Shown: positions 53,218 through 63,669 of the stretch, one piece after another | Numbering within the stretch: position 1 is the stretch's first letter | Layout of the letters: each line of letters starts with the position of its first letter | NCBI GenBank assembly: GCA_023515795.1 | Contig: JALGPX010000002.1 | Span: forward strand, 96,293 to 160,292 | DNA length: 64,000 bases | Origin: Amoeboaphelidium occidentale | Taxonomy: Eukaryota > Aphelidiomycota > Aphelidea | Direction: 5' to 3' | Notes under the pieces: generated by a model | What the model saw: only the letters and a program-made list of their open reading frames with translations | The model's database searches: none | Told to the model about the DNA's origin: nothing | Made by a program: the position numbers and the translations under genes

Positions 53218-53727
53218 AACGATCGAAATCATTGGACAATAAACGCGTCTATTCTGTGCTCCGCTTCATATCTTCAAAGCATCGTCGGTAGGATTCCAAA
53301 GCGCTTCTTCAAAGTAACTCTCTGCTTGGAGTATTTATCGTCAGGGGAAAATCTATCACGTTAATATCGCTCTTGATGATCGTCATGATTGTTACCTTGC
53401 TGGATGAGCTGATTTGGTCATTTTTCCAGAAGGCTCAGTCTTCTACACAAACAGATAAGTCCACGTGATATGTCCGCAGCGTTACCTTAAGAGTGTAAAC
53501 GCGATTTCCCTCGCTATCAGGATAGTACATCAAATGCATTTTGGTTCAATCTGTGTCTTGCAAAAAATTGAAAATTCGCCGGCTTGATTCTTTGAAGCAG
53601 AAACGGAGGTGTTTCATCCCTCAACAGCAAAATCCGTTAAGAAGCCTCTCGCGCTCTTTCCGTCTGCATATATGAACCCTCCACAGATCAAATTTTTTAT
53701 TGACTCCACTTTTCGATACACTTCACA
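53218..53727. other. intergenic region between convergent genes (510 bp)
   Basis: This is unusually long for convergent genes in this window. It holds AATAAA (53238-53243) for the plus-strand gene and TTTATT (53696-53701) as the minus-strand poly(A) signal of the PP2A gene. A possible small ORF lies at 53376-53468. No tRNA or clear snoRNA was found. Confidence 0.5.
53376..53468 (+). CDS. possible 30-residue hydrophobic small ORF
   Basis: ATG 53376 to TGA 53466-53468 encodes MIVMIVTLLDELIWSFFQKA plus a polar tail. That is a short amphipathic or membrane helix followed by Ser/Thr/Gln. The frame stays open upstream and continues hydrophobic (LISLL). No family recognised and no expression evidence; it could be chance. 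Confidence 0.15.
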   Translation: MIVMIVTLLDELIWSFFQKAQSSTQTDKST

Positions 53728-55694
53728 TTAAGAACACAAGACCAAAGCACGCTGTCCAAAGTATCGAACATCCTGGTCATTGTCCTCCGTCATTTTGCTC
53801 AAAGCAGGTTTGATAACTTCAGTGACGATAGGATGATTTGCAGATTTCTTTAGAATTGGGATAATAACTTCAAGGCATTTAGCAGCATTAAAACGGATAT
53901 TAGGAATAGGATCCTTGGTCAATTGGAGTACAGCTGGAACAATTAACTCTTTTACAGTATCTGGTGAGAGAGCTGTTGACAAGGCCTACGAATTAGTAGT
54001 CTCAATTGCAAGAAACTTACGGATAAGCTGAATAGAGTGGTTATGCGGTAAGTAAAGACATTATTGCTTGTCATGGCAAGAACCTTTGGTAAGATAACCT
54101 CCTGAAAAAGTTAGAAATGCATGATAACACATAACCTTTGTCCAAGACTCGCCGAAAACTTCAGCAAGACGTTTAAGGTTCACTGTGGCAGCTTCTCTAA
54201 TTGAAAAGATAGGATCAGTCAACCATGACATACACATATTTCCCAATTTTTCGTCAAAGAACTTGACACCCAACTGTTTTGCAAGCAATGGAATGAACTC
54301 AATAATTGCAAGTCGAACACGCCATTGCTTATCTTCAGCCAATTCAACAATGGCTGGGAATAAGGATTGTGATAACAACTCAATTCCAATAACTTGATTA
54401 ACAGCATCCAACTTGCTGATAATATTAAGACGTACTTCAGGGAATTCATCTTTCAAGCATTGCAAAAATAGTGGCAACAAGTGATCAATAGTACTGCCCT
54501 TTCCTAGAACTGGAGCTAATCCACTAACTTGTAAAGCGATAGCTGAGCGAACATGTTGAGATCCATCGGTAACCAACTCTTTAACACATGGGACAATGTC
54601 TTTTAACACTATCTGAGGATCGTTGATTATCTTGCTGAATTCAGGAATTTGTGAGCAAGCTGCGATCCTAACTTCAGCTTCTGCGTCTTTCAAAACATGA
54701 ACAAAGGCTCCGATTAAATCTTCCTTCACAGTTTGTGGGCCCACAGCCTTTGCTAAAGATACAAACTTCTCAGCAATAACATAACGAACTCTCCAGCTCT
54801 TATCACTGTACAAACTTCTGAGAGTGTTGAGGATGTGCGTTCTAGAATCTGCTGGTCCCAAAACTTCAGCGATAGAAACGCAGCACTCAACTGCCAAAAG
54901 ACGAACACTGTCTTGTTCATCAGAAGCCAAAGAGTTGAACAACGCAATAAAGTCATCGATAACATGTTGCTTGGACAATTGTTTCACGAACTTTGCCAAG
55001 TGAGTGGCAGCAGCTCTACGTACCATCGGAGTATCATCATGGCAAAGAGTTGCAAATGTTCTAAAAGTTAAGACAGCTTCAAATAATGAACAGGTACTTT
55101 CTAAGCTCTTCTTGTACAGCTGGCTTTGGTTTGGAGTAAATCGGAGTGAGTAAACCACATGCGCTTGTTCTGCTTGTGAACCAGTCATTTGCAGCAAGTC
55201 TCTTAATAACAGGAACATAGTAATGTTCAGCTTGTTCAGCACTTAAAACGGCAGCGATTTTAGCCATAGATTCAACAGCCTTTAAATATCAATACCAAAT
55301 CTTTACAAAGCCATTATACCTTGTCACGGACGACAGTTTCTTCTACGGCAGCCAAGTTTTCCAATGGCGTGAGCAGAGTGTGAGCAAAAGATGGGCCACC
55401 AATGAAATCAATCAAGCCTCCAAGCTCTTCAGCTAAAGCAAGCAACACTTCATCCTCATCTTCAACGGATTCTTTACAAAAGTTAAGAGGGACTCAGTAT
55501 GACAAATCGTTACCATCCAAGAAAGGAATCAGCTCTTCTCTAGCCCTGTCTGCTCCTAGAGCAAGCGCAATAGTCGAAAGTCTTCTGATCGCATTCAAGC
55601 GGTATGCAACTTCGTCATGCTTCAGCTCATCGATGAGAACTGCTATTGGATAGAGGGCTTCTTCTCCCTGAGCGTTTGTTGGTTCTGGTTCCAT
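53728..55694 (-). CDS. TPD3: PP2A scaffold subunit A (PR65), 6 exons
   Basis: Exons 55514-55694, 55320-55471, 55098-55279, 54136-55060, 54021-54101 and 53728-53985 (introns 42, 40, 37, 34, 35 nt) give 592 residues, the usual PR65 size. It consists of 15 HEAT repeats. Diagnostic stretches are [94 protein letters not shown] and [14 protein letters not shown]. It holds the PP2A catalytic and regulatory B subunits together. This is the most intron-rich gene in the window. Confidence 0.95.
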
Positions 55695-55793
55695 TGGGCT
55701 TCAAATTTGATTTGAGGAAACAGTTTCGACCATGTGTTTGACGGCCGGAATGTGAAACGCTTAAGATGCGTAATTTTTATTCAAGGCATTTTG

Positions 55794-57899
55794 CTATTTA
55801 AGTTCAGGGATATTTCCATAGAGCTTTAAGCAGTCTGGGTTAACGAGGGTGGCAGAAGATGTGACAGATATTCCTGACACAATCTTTTTCACAGCAACTT
55901 CTACTTTCTTGCCATTAATCGTGTAAGGAATATCAGCAATTGGCAGTATAACTGCTGGGACATGTCTTGGCGATAACTCTGTTCTTATTCTGACTTTGAT
56001 CTTATCGACTAAATCTTTGTTAAACTCACAACCTTCTTTCATCTTCAAGAACAATACAACTCTTTCGTCATTATCTTCTGGTCTTTTCTGTCCAACCACA
56101 ATAGAGTCTGCAACAAACTCATTGAATTTATCGACAACATTGTATATCTCTGCGCTTCCAAATCTAACTCCTGCTGGTTTCAATGTCCCATCGCTCCTTC
56201 CTAACATTACAACACCAAAAGTATTTGGATTAATCCATAGATAGTCCCCATGATACCAAACATGCTCGTAATTTGAAAAGTAGGCTTCTCTGTATTTTGC
56301 TTTGCTTTCATCGTTCCAGAATGAAACAGGCATGCAAGGAAACGGTTTCTTGCAAACTAAATCACCGCTTTCACCATAAACAGGCTTGTTCATATCGACC
56401 CAAGATTCCACAGCCATACCTAAGCATCTTGCTTGGATCTCTCCACGGTACACTGGCAAAGTATGATTGTGTCCAGCAAACAAGGAAACAATATCTGTGC
56501 CTCCAGTAATAGAAGCCAAACAGATATCACTCTTGATGTTTTTGTAAACAAAATCATAACTAGCCCCTGCCAGTGGTGAACCAGTGGAGTAAATTTCATT
56601 TAATTTCTCAAGCTTGAACTTTTCAATCGGGTGAATCTTCATCTCTTCCAAAGACTGAATGTATTTAGCGCTAGTACCAAACTTTGTAAAACCATGCTTC
56701 TCTGCCAATTGCCACAAAATATCAGCATCAGGTTTAAAAGGAGAACCATCAAACAAAACAATGGTACATCCAACAGCTAATGCAGAAACCAACCAATTCC
56801 ACATCATCCAACCTGTGGTTGTATATTGAAAGAACACATCGTCCCTTGTCATGTCACCATGAATAACGTGCTCTTTTAAATGTTGGATAAGAGTTCCACC
56901 AGCAGAGTGAACGATGCATTTTGGCTTTCCTGTTGTTCCAGAACTGTACAAAATGTACAATGGATGATTAAAAGGCAACTCTTCAAACACCAACTTTTCT
57001 CCATCCCCAGACTTCAAGAAGTCATCATAAGTAACCCATTTTGCATTGTCTTTGGGAACATCAGAAAAGCCCAAAGACTCAACAAAATTTATAATGACAA
57101 CCTTCTCAAGGGATTCCAAAGACTCGGCAACTGCTTTTACCTTTGAAATATGCTCATAAGTCTTTCCATTATAAACGACACCATTAACGGAAACCAACAC
57201 TTTTGGTCTTATCTGCTGGAATCTGTCTAGAACACCAGTCGCTCCAAAATCTGGCGAAGTAGAACTCCAAATAATGCCAAGACTTGTCGCAGCCAACATG
57301 AACACAATCGCTTCAACGCAGTTCGGGATGTATGCAGCTACACGGTCTCCAACATGAAGGCCAGCCTTTTTTAAGGCACTCGCACACTTCTCAACCATAT
57401 TAAATAACTCCTGGTAAGTGATCTTGTACTCCTTACCAAGCTCGCCTGAAAATTTAGAAGCTGCGACAAAGTTTTAACTCGTACCAGTAGCAATTATAGC
57501 CAAATGATCATCTCGGTACTTCAAAAGATTCTCAGCAAAGTTCATTCTGGCCCCAATAAACCACGTTGGAATGTTGTCCATCTTAATGTCTGAGACGACC
57601 TGACAATGATTAACTTCCATTAAAAAGCACAGCTTACTTGCATATACTTTTGCGAGTATTTTATGCCCAAGTAGTCCCACATAAGCCCCCAAAATTCTGC
57701 GTGGTGTTCGCAAGACCATTTATGCAAATCGTGGTAATTCTCTTAACAAGTTATAGTTCGGCGCAACCATGGAAAGATTACTCAAGTCCACTCTGAATTT
57801 GTCATTAACAGTTTTACGAAGATGTTCCATTTTGGTCTTTTCGATGGCTTTTGGTTGCCACATAATCTTTGGCTCAAGTGACAAGTTGCTGCCGTCCAT
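55794..57899 (-). CDS. acetoacetyl-CoA synthetase, 4 exons
   Basis: Exons 57782-57899, 57638-57741, 57485-57599 and 55794-57445 (introns 40, 38, 39 nt) give 662 residues. The N-terminus (MWQPKAIEKTKMEHLR, YHDLHKWSCEHHAEFW, MNFAENLL) is typical of AACS. The adenylate-forming core has YSSGTTGKPKCIVHSAGG, WSSTSPDFGATGVLDRFQQI, GRSDGTLKPAGVRFGSAEIY and the C-terminal IPYTINGKKVEVAVKK acyl-adenylation lysine region. It activates acetoacetate to acetoacetyl-CoA in the cytosol for sterol or fatty-acid synthesis. TTTATT at 55776-55781 is the minus-strand poly(A) signal. Confidence 0.93.
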
Positions 57900-58020
57900 T
57901 TTGCTTTTGAATTGGGTGCAATGCGTTCTCGTGAGAAGCAGAAAACTTGGTGCCACAATATGGCGCAAATGCTTTGGGGCTCAATTCCGTTTCATCTCTA
58001 AAATAGACACGCCTTTATTC

Positions 58021-59295
58021 TTATAATGCTTTAAGATCTAATTCAGAGATATTCTTTCTTTCGACGCCAAGAACTTCCTTCTCGAAGTCAAGCAGCTGAA
58101 ACACGAAGCCAAGATTAGGGCTAACATTAGGGCTTTTCTTCTTAACAAAAGTATAAGCTTCTTCCATAGAGATTTTGAGTTCCTTCATTACATATGCGAT
58201 CACCAAAGTTGCGGATCTTGATAAGCCTTGCTTGCAGTGTATAAGTACAGCCTTGTCCTTGGAGTTGACGAGATCAATAAAGTCAAAAGCTGGTTTAAAA
58301 TACTGTAATATACGCTCTTCATTGTGAGTCCAAGGCAAGTGTAGATACAAGGGCGGCTCAAACTTTGTAAGATCGACACTAGAAGCTACACCTGATCGTA
58401 AAGAGCCCTCCGATTTTGATTTTAGCAATGATACATTGTCTTTCTGTGACGAGTTTGCTCCTTCTGATACCTCTGTTTGCTCTTGTAATTCAAGCGCGTC
58501 ATGCTCATCTGTTTCATCTTCAAGATCGCTCTCGATTGATGATGCAGAATCGCTTTGTACTTTAGACACATCCTTATCTGTGAATTGCCTTTTCTGCTCA
58601 GATGTGACTGACGGGAGACTCAAAAGCGATATTCGTTTGCTTGAAGAATTATTGTCGTGGTGACTTGTTGAGTAAGAAGAATGAGCATGCGAGTAGCTCG
58701 ACATCCTCTTATCGTTCTTTGACGTTGATAAATTTAAAGGATTATATATCGGAGAAGATGGTCCTGCATCTTGAACAGATATGTCCTCCAATTCTTCGGT
58801 CAACAGTTTCACGCCAACCTGATTCTGTTCAAAGTGGTTCTTGCACTCTTTTGCCACATTTATGATACCTCCAATATTCTTCTTCATGAGCACAATCTGA
58901 GAGGACGCATTCTTCTCACTGCCAAGATAAAGATTGCCCAGTATCAAAATCGGTTCATCTTGATATGGTCCTGCACCCCACTTGGGAGCTTGATCCGAGC
59001 CAGCGGACATTGGGTGGGCAGAAGAAGGTGTAACGGAATGACGGATATGAGACGTAGCCGGACTCTTTGGAATCTCTACCGTTTGAACTGAGATGTGCTT
59101 TCCATCTTTAGGTTGACTTGCTGCAGTTAAGAGTCGATCACTGCTTATGGATGTCGGCGACACGGTTGGTGATCTTGAGTTTGAATCGACAGAAGGAGTA
59201 ATCTTAAGTCCAAGAGGTCTTCCTATTCTCTTTAGCTGCTTCTTTTCTGCTGTGGTGTTGTCCATATATATTTCGCGACTAAAAATAGATGTCAT
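58021..59295 (-). CDS. dual-specificity phosphatase with a large Ser/acidic insert
   Basis: From ATG 59295 the protein has 424 residues. The DSP fold starts at about 115 (EPILILGNLYLGSEKNAS, IGGIINVAKECKNHF). It is interrupted by about 140 residues rich in Ser, Asp, Glu and Lys, then resumes (LYLHLPWTHNEERILQYFKPAFDFID). The catalytic motif is HCKQGLSRSA (Cys354), followed by TLVIAYVMK and PNVSPNLGFVFQLLDFE. The N-terminus is Ser/Pro-rich. Yeast Msg5-type MAPK phosphatases are similarly organised, but the substrate is unproven. An in-frame extension upstream lacks an ATG and was not used. Confidence 0.85.
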   Translation of the reverse strand: MTSIFSREIYMDNTTAEKKQLKRIGRPLGLKITPSVDSNSRSPTVSPTSISSDRLLTAASQPKDGKHISVQTVEIPKSPATSHIRHSVTPSSAHPMSAGSDQAPKWGAGPYQDEPILILGNLYLGSEKNASSQIVLMKKNIGGIINVAKECKNHFEQNQVGVKLLTEELEDISVQDAGPSSPIYNPLNLSTSKNDKRMSSYSHAHSSYSTSHHDNNSSSKRISLLSLPSVTSEQKRQFTDKDVSKVQSDSASSIESDLEDETDEHDALELQEQTEVSEGANSSQKDNVSLLKSKSEGSLRSGVASSVDLTKFEPPLYLHLPWTHNEERILQYFKPAFDFIDLVNSKDKAVLIHCKQGLSRSATLVIAYVMKELKISMEEAYTFVKKKSPNVSPNLGFVFQLLDFEKEVLGVERKNISELDLKAL

Positions 59296-59456
59296 CTTCT
59301 TCAAAAATCTGGCTCGCAACTTTCACTTGTCGACCAAAAGTGGCTATAAAGATAATTTTCTATTCCCGAAAAAAGCCAAATGAGTTTCAACTCAAGCCCT
59401 TAATGATAACACCTTACACTTAACATTACATTAAACTCGAACTAAAATTTTATGCA

Positions 59457-60356
59457 TTAAACTATCGTGGGCTCTTCTGTGGCACTTTCCGAAGTTGCTC
59501 TTGACTTGTTGTAGAACATTTCCGTATTACGCGTCTTGGAGCTAGCATAACTTTGCTTTCTACGGTTGATAGTTGCAAACTCATCCTCGTGCCCATATTT
59601 CTTCATTTGAAACTTCAAGAACAGCAAAGATAAGCTTAGCATCAGCAGCATTAATGTGTATGCTACATGCGTAAGATCTCTAGCAAGCGTAGAGGTCAGA
59701 TAGCTATTTAAGAATACAGCAACAGCAGCGAGAAATGCCCAAAACACGGAAAGCATCCCGAAGTATGCAATAATCTCCAACTTTGTCCACGTTGTTTCAT
59801 CTTTAGTCAAGGAGAATATTTTCTTGGCCGTATTAGCGTAGCGCATAAATTCTACAGTGTAAATGATATCTGCAGCGACTAGGAAAATAGCCATGATGAG
59901 TCTAGTAACGCTTGGAGGGACGACGCCAACAGGTTTGATTTCGAAAGCTATTAATGCCAAGTGACCGACTAAAACTACAATGATAACAGCAGGAACAAAT
60001 ATTTGCATGAAATTTCCTAGTGCAGGTCTCTTCAATAAGATACCCTTTGATCTAATGTACAAGTAGTAAGTATACATCGCAACGATCAATGCGTTGATAA
60101 CGTATATCACGACCATGAGCACTTGGTGACCAACACCAACATTAAAACAAGCCCTATCAAATGCATGCAGAAGAATAATGAGAGTTATTGCAACGATAGT
60201 AGCCAGAGAAGTTGCAGTGAAGAACTTTTTGACACCCAACCATAATGAACCATCTTGTGACGACAACTTCAACAACCACAATATCTGTGCGATACCGAAC
60301 ACAGCTTCCAGTATACTCGCTACAAAGAAGGCATCGCCAAAACTACAACTGTGCAT
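59457..60356 (-). CDS. seven-TM protein of unknown family, 299 aa
   Basis: A single-exon protein with a short N-terminus (MHSCSFG), seven evenly spaced hydrophobic helices (about 8-30, 45-67, 78-102, 115-140, 150-172, 190-215, 225-255) and a polar, Ser/Lys-rich C-terminal tail of about 45 residues. That is the topology of G-protein-coupled receptors and of several fungal 7-TM families. I see no diagnostic motif, so receptor function is only a possibility. Upstream 132 bp separate it from IPI1 on the same strand. Confidence 0.7.
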   Translation of the reverse strand: MHSCSFGDAFFVASILEAVFGIAQILWLLKLSSQDGSLWLGVKKFFTATSLATIVAITLIILLHAFDRACFNVGVGHQVLMVVIYVINALIVAMYTYYLYIRSKGILLKRPALGNFMQIFVPAVIIVVLVGHLALIAFEIKPVGVVPPSVTRLIMAIFLVAADIIYTVEFMRYANTAKKIFSLTKDETTWTKLEIIAYFGMLSVFWAFLAAVAVFLNSYLTSTLARDLTHVAYTLMLLMLSLSLLFLKFQMKKYGHEDEFATINRRKQSYASSKTRNTEMFYNKSRATSESATEEPTIV

Positions 60357-60488
60357 GTATTGACTCGGAAAAAGAGTCTATTTATAGCAACCCGCTTATG
60401 AAGACTAATTCCGCACCGAAAACTAAGCATACAATAGCTAGATCGCGCTCCATGTAGTATAACGGCAGAATATACCATTATTGATAAC

Positions 60489-61751
60489 TTAAACCATGGC
60501 ATTCGTGATCAATTCATAGCTCTTTCTGAATTCATTCAAGACATTTACAACTTGATTATCGATTTCGCCGAATTCTTCAATAGAAAAAGGATACTTGAAG
60601 CCAATGGTCCTTTTCATAGTTTCCTTCATCTTTAACAGTTTGATTTGATTAACTTGGCCAGACAGCTGGCTGTATTGTTTCCATATCAAAGATAAGCATA
60701 ATAAAGCATTCCTCATAATTTTTAGTGAAGTAGAATCAGTTATCCTGCCAACTTCAAAAGCAGAACTACTGCATTCGACCCATATTTGAATGAGAAGAGG
60801 GTGCATTTGAGAGATAACATTCTCAACCTTTTTTCTGCTATCCAGTCCCATTTCTTCAGTGTCTTCTTCAGTAGAGCTGAATGAAGGAAATACCACATCT
60901 ACAACCAAAGGACATTTGATGGTTGTAATTAAACTAATAGAACCCAGCGCGAAATGAATAGGCTTGTAATTAGCACCTTTGGATGAAATGCTTTTGATTT
61001 GAGCATGAAGATACTTGTACAAACCGGAAAGAATCTGCAACCGCCCATTTGATTTTCCTAATGAACTATGTGGACTCACTCTCAAACTTGAAGTGCCATG
61101 ATTTCCAGCCCTAGTGGTGTCTGGAGAGAGCAATTGTAAAAAGACAGGAAACAGCTTTCCCTGATCAAACTTGACAATTAACCGTGGTGTTATTTCCAAG
61201 TAAACCGTTAATAAACTCAACGCATCAATTTGTATTTCCTCATCCAAATGTGTCAGTGCAGCACGTAAGCGCACTACTAAACCCTCAAAGAAACTCGACA
61301 AGCGATCGTTGCGAACACTCTGAACAAGTTGCCTCATGAACGATACATAACTCTTTCTAACAGCAGAATTCTTATCGAATATCGTCTGTAAAGTTCCTGT
61401 TATCATGAGCGAAAACTCATCGCGTACCAAATGATGTTCGTGCTTTACAATATCAGTCAGAGTAACTAGCGCAGCTTTGCGGGAACTGGGATTTGAATGA
61501 TTAACTTGAACAAGAGCATTCTTTAGCTTCATTAGAAGTGCTTCCCTCTGGTCCACGGTTAAATCAGCATTAGCAATTGACTGAGCGCGTATCACAACTT
61601 TCTTCGACTTGAACGAGGTATCTGTCTCCTTGGACGACGCGATCTTTCTGCCCAACTTCAATTTTACTTTCTAGCAAGGTTATGTACACAGAAGGTTCGA
61701 AATTACCTGAAAGTCCTGATTCTTTTGGCGTTTCTTTCTAGATGTTGGCAT
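60489..61751 (-). CDS. IPI1: Ipi1/TEX10-like pre-60S ribosome factor, 2 exons
   Basis: Exons 61707-61751 and 60489-61670 (36-nt intron) give 408 residues. The N-terminus MPTSRKKRQKNQDFQKVKLKLGRKI, reconstructed across the intron, followed by ETDTSFKSKKVVIRAQSI, is the Ipi1 hallmark. A HEAT-repeat body follows (SSRKAALVTLTDIVKHH-like, VRKSYVSFMRQLV, FFEGLVVRLRAALTHLDEEIQIDALSLL). Ipi1 belongs to the Rix1 complex, which acts in ITS2 processing and late nuclear 60S maturation. An in-frame ATG ten codons upstream (61781) is possible but adds residues not seen in the family. Confidence 0.88.
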
Positions 61752-62056
61752 ATCGTTGATGGAAAAAGCCTTAAGAGACATAGTTCCAGAGCAACACAGA
61801 CAATATCAACCATTAACCATCAAATACTCCCTATGGATGCCGCGATCTACGCGATCTCATTCATAATCCCTTTTAACTTCGCAGGAGTAACTTGTTTGAG
61901 CTGAACTTGCCTTGTTTGACAAAGCTTGATCGATTCGATTAGCAAGCCTTTTGTCGCCAAAACCCAAAAGATTTCTCTGTCATAACGAACAGGGCCCACT
62001 TACGCTCTTTTTGGATTTTTTACAAGTTTTGCTTTTATTGATTTACACTTTCTCTA
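61752..62056. promoter_or_regulatory. divergent intergenic region (305 bp)
   Basis: The region separates the IPI1 and CBM48 starts and must hold both promoters. A minus-strand open stretch of about 50 codons ending at 61847 has no start codon and no recognisable homology. Nothing else is seen. Confidence 0.35.
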
Positions 62057-62559
62057 ATGCCTCCTAAAACCGTCCCTGTCGAAGTACTTTTGATATTGTT
62101 TTAGTGAGCATTCTAACTATATTTCATTAATAGTTTCAATGGAAACATGGTGGCAAGCAGGTCATCTTAACCGGTAAGCTCTGAGGTATCTCAATGCATC
62201 TGATCGTCATAGGAACCTTTGACAATTGGAAGATGTCTGTGCCAATGAAGAAGAATCCAAAGGCTGCTGATGAATTTTTCGCAATTGTCAATTTGGATCC
62301 TTTCGATAAAGTTTTCTTCAAGTATGTCGTCGATGGTGTGTGGAGATGCTCAGGGGAGTTTCCTACGGAGGGTGATCAGAATGGAAATGTGAATAATTGG
62401 CGGGTACCATCACAAGAGCCATTGTATCAGCAAGTCAGTCCAGAAGACGCAAACGTACCTTTGAAAGCTACATTGGCTCCATCTTCTGCTAAGAATCCTG
62501 AAAAGATACGCAATGTCATAATTCCTGAAACAAAGGGGGCAACTGCAAAGCAGCGTTAA
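62057..62559 (+). CDS. stand-alone CBM48/AMPK-beta-type glycogen-binding protein, 3 exons
   Basis: Exons 62057-62083, 62134-62173 and 62213-62559 (introns 50 and 39 nt) give 137 residues. The first 85 form the AMPK-beta/CBM48 domain: VEFQWKHGGKQVILTGTFDNWKMSVPM, F..IVNLDPFDKVFFKYVVDGVWRCSGEFPTEGDQNGNVNNW, with the two Trp of the sugar-binding face. The rest is a short polar tail. The C-terminal AMPK-beta interaction domain is missing, so it resembles yeast Crp1/Mdg1 N-termini more than a kinase subunit. AATAAA at 62581. Role unknown. Confidence 0.85.
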
Positions 62560-62627
62560 GGCCCAAAGGCTGTTTTGCATAATAAAATGTGTTTCTTGTA
62601 TAGCTCTTTACGAGTCAACTAGTTTAG

Positions 62628-63214
62628 ATGGAAGCGTTTCTGCTGAAGTTCGTGTGTGTCAAGAATCATACAGTGAGATACAGGATCATGAATCAAGTGA
62701 TGCTATTGGCAGCGTCAGAACAATATCCAATGCATCGCATAAAAGCGTACAAAAACAAACACTTTTATTTTTGGCATAATATGTATCATGTGGAACATTC
62801 TTCTCTCAAAAAGAACCAAAATAATGAATACCGCAAAGACTTGGATGAGGAACGGCGTGCAGCAATGGTTCGGATTGCCGAATCTACAAGTAGATCCTCA
62901 CCACCAAACGACATGCGGCATGTTGTCAGAGTGCCGGAGGTAAGTGAGAAAGAAAAGGCAAGAAAGTTGGTCACGAACATGTTTATCGCGGGATTCTTCA
63001 CATTGTGAGTTCCACATGTTTGAAAGTTTAATTAATAATTTTTAGGATACCATTTTTTGTACTCAGTTTCTTTCCGAAGCCCAAGAATCAGGCTGAGACA
63101 GTATACCAAAAAAGGTCGCGTTTGATATCTATCATTCTAGTGGTTCTTATCGCGGCATTGGCTATTCTGATACCCACGGCATTGAGAGCATCTGAACTAA
63201 AGTCCTCGGAATAA
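62628..63214 (+). CDS. small two-TM protein, 2 exons (5' end uncertain)
   Basis: Exons 62628-63004 and 63046-63214 (41-nt intron, GTGAGT...TTTTAG) give 181 residues. The second half is convincing: a charged helix (RKDLDEERRAAMVRIAEST, EVSEKEKARKLV), TM1 (MFIAGFFTLIPFFVLSFF), a loop, and TM2 (LISIILVVLIAALAILIP) near the C-terminus. The first 65 residues look less protein-like, and another frame is also open there, so the start or an extra small intron may be wrong. No family recognised. Confidence 0.55.
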
Positions 63215-63334
63215 ATATGATGTCTTTTATCTTTTGCGTTAGTTTTGGTTTGATATTCTATCATAAAACAGTTAGTGTTTCTTGATTTGATCAGCAAACT
63301 ATGTGTTTCAACCTCTGAAAGTGATTTCCACGCA

Positions 63335-63646
63335 ATGAATTATCAAAAAGATCACCCACAAACCTATTATGGTGGATATGTTGTCGATGTTCCTCGTATG
63401 ACGCCAGTACAGAAGGAAATTGTTGTTATTGAAGAGGAGGGCAGTTGGACAGCGTGCTTTTTCTTTTTGGGTTTCTGTGTTCCTTTCTTGTGGTGTGTCT
63501 CAGCGTGCTGTATGAGGAGACCAAGAGGATCTTGTCAGAATGTTTTCTGGATACTCAACGTGATCTTTGCAGTTCTAACAATCTTGGCGATCGTTGCTGT
63601 TTTCGTTCTCGTCATGGTTCCTGTAGTCAGCCCTTCAGCTCAATAA
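63335..63646 (+). CDS. small Cys-rich two-TM protein, 103 aa
   Basis: From ATG 63335: a Tyr/Pro-rich N-terminus (NYQKDHPQTYYGGYVVDVP), an acidic segment, and a first TM helix with Trp and Cys (ACFFFLGFCVPFLWCVSACC). A basic loop (MRRPRG) and a second TM helix (VFWILNVIFAVLTILAIVAVFVLVMV) follow. The Cys cluster at the end of TM1 suggests palmitoylation. It may belong to a family of small fungal membrane proteins, but I cannot name one. AATAAA overlaps the stop region (63645). Confidence 0.6.
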   Translation: MNYQKDHPQTYYGGYVVDVPRMTPVQKEIVVIEEEGSWTACFFFLGFCVPFLWCVSACCMRRPRGSCQNVFWILNVIFAVLTILAIVAVFVLVMVPVVSPSAQ

Positions 63647-63669
63647 AATATTGATGAGCGTTTATTTCT

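Noticed and set aside
53370-53420. C/D snoRNA-like boxes (TTGATGA ... CTGA)
   Set aside because: The C box lacks the purine, spacing is very short, and no terminal stem is visible.
61847-61995. Minus-strand open stretch of about 50 codons between IPI1 and the CBM48 gene
   Set aside because: No start codon, no credible upstream exon and no recognisable homology; length is compatible with chance.
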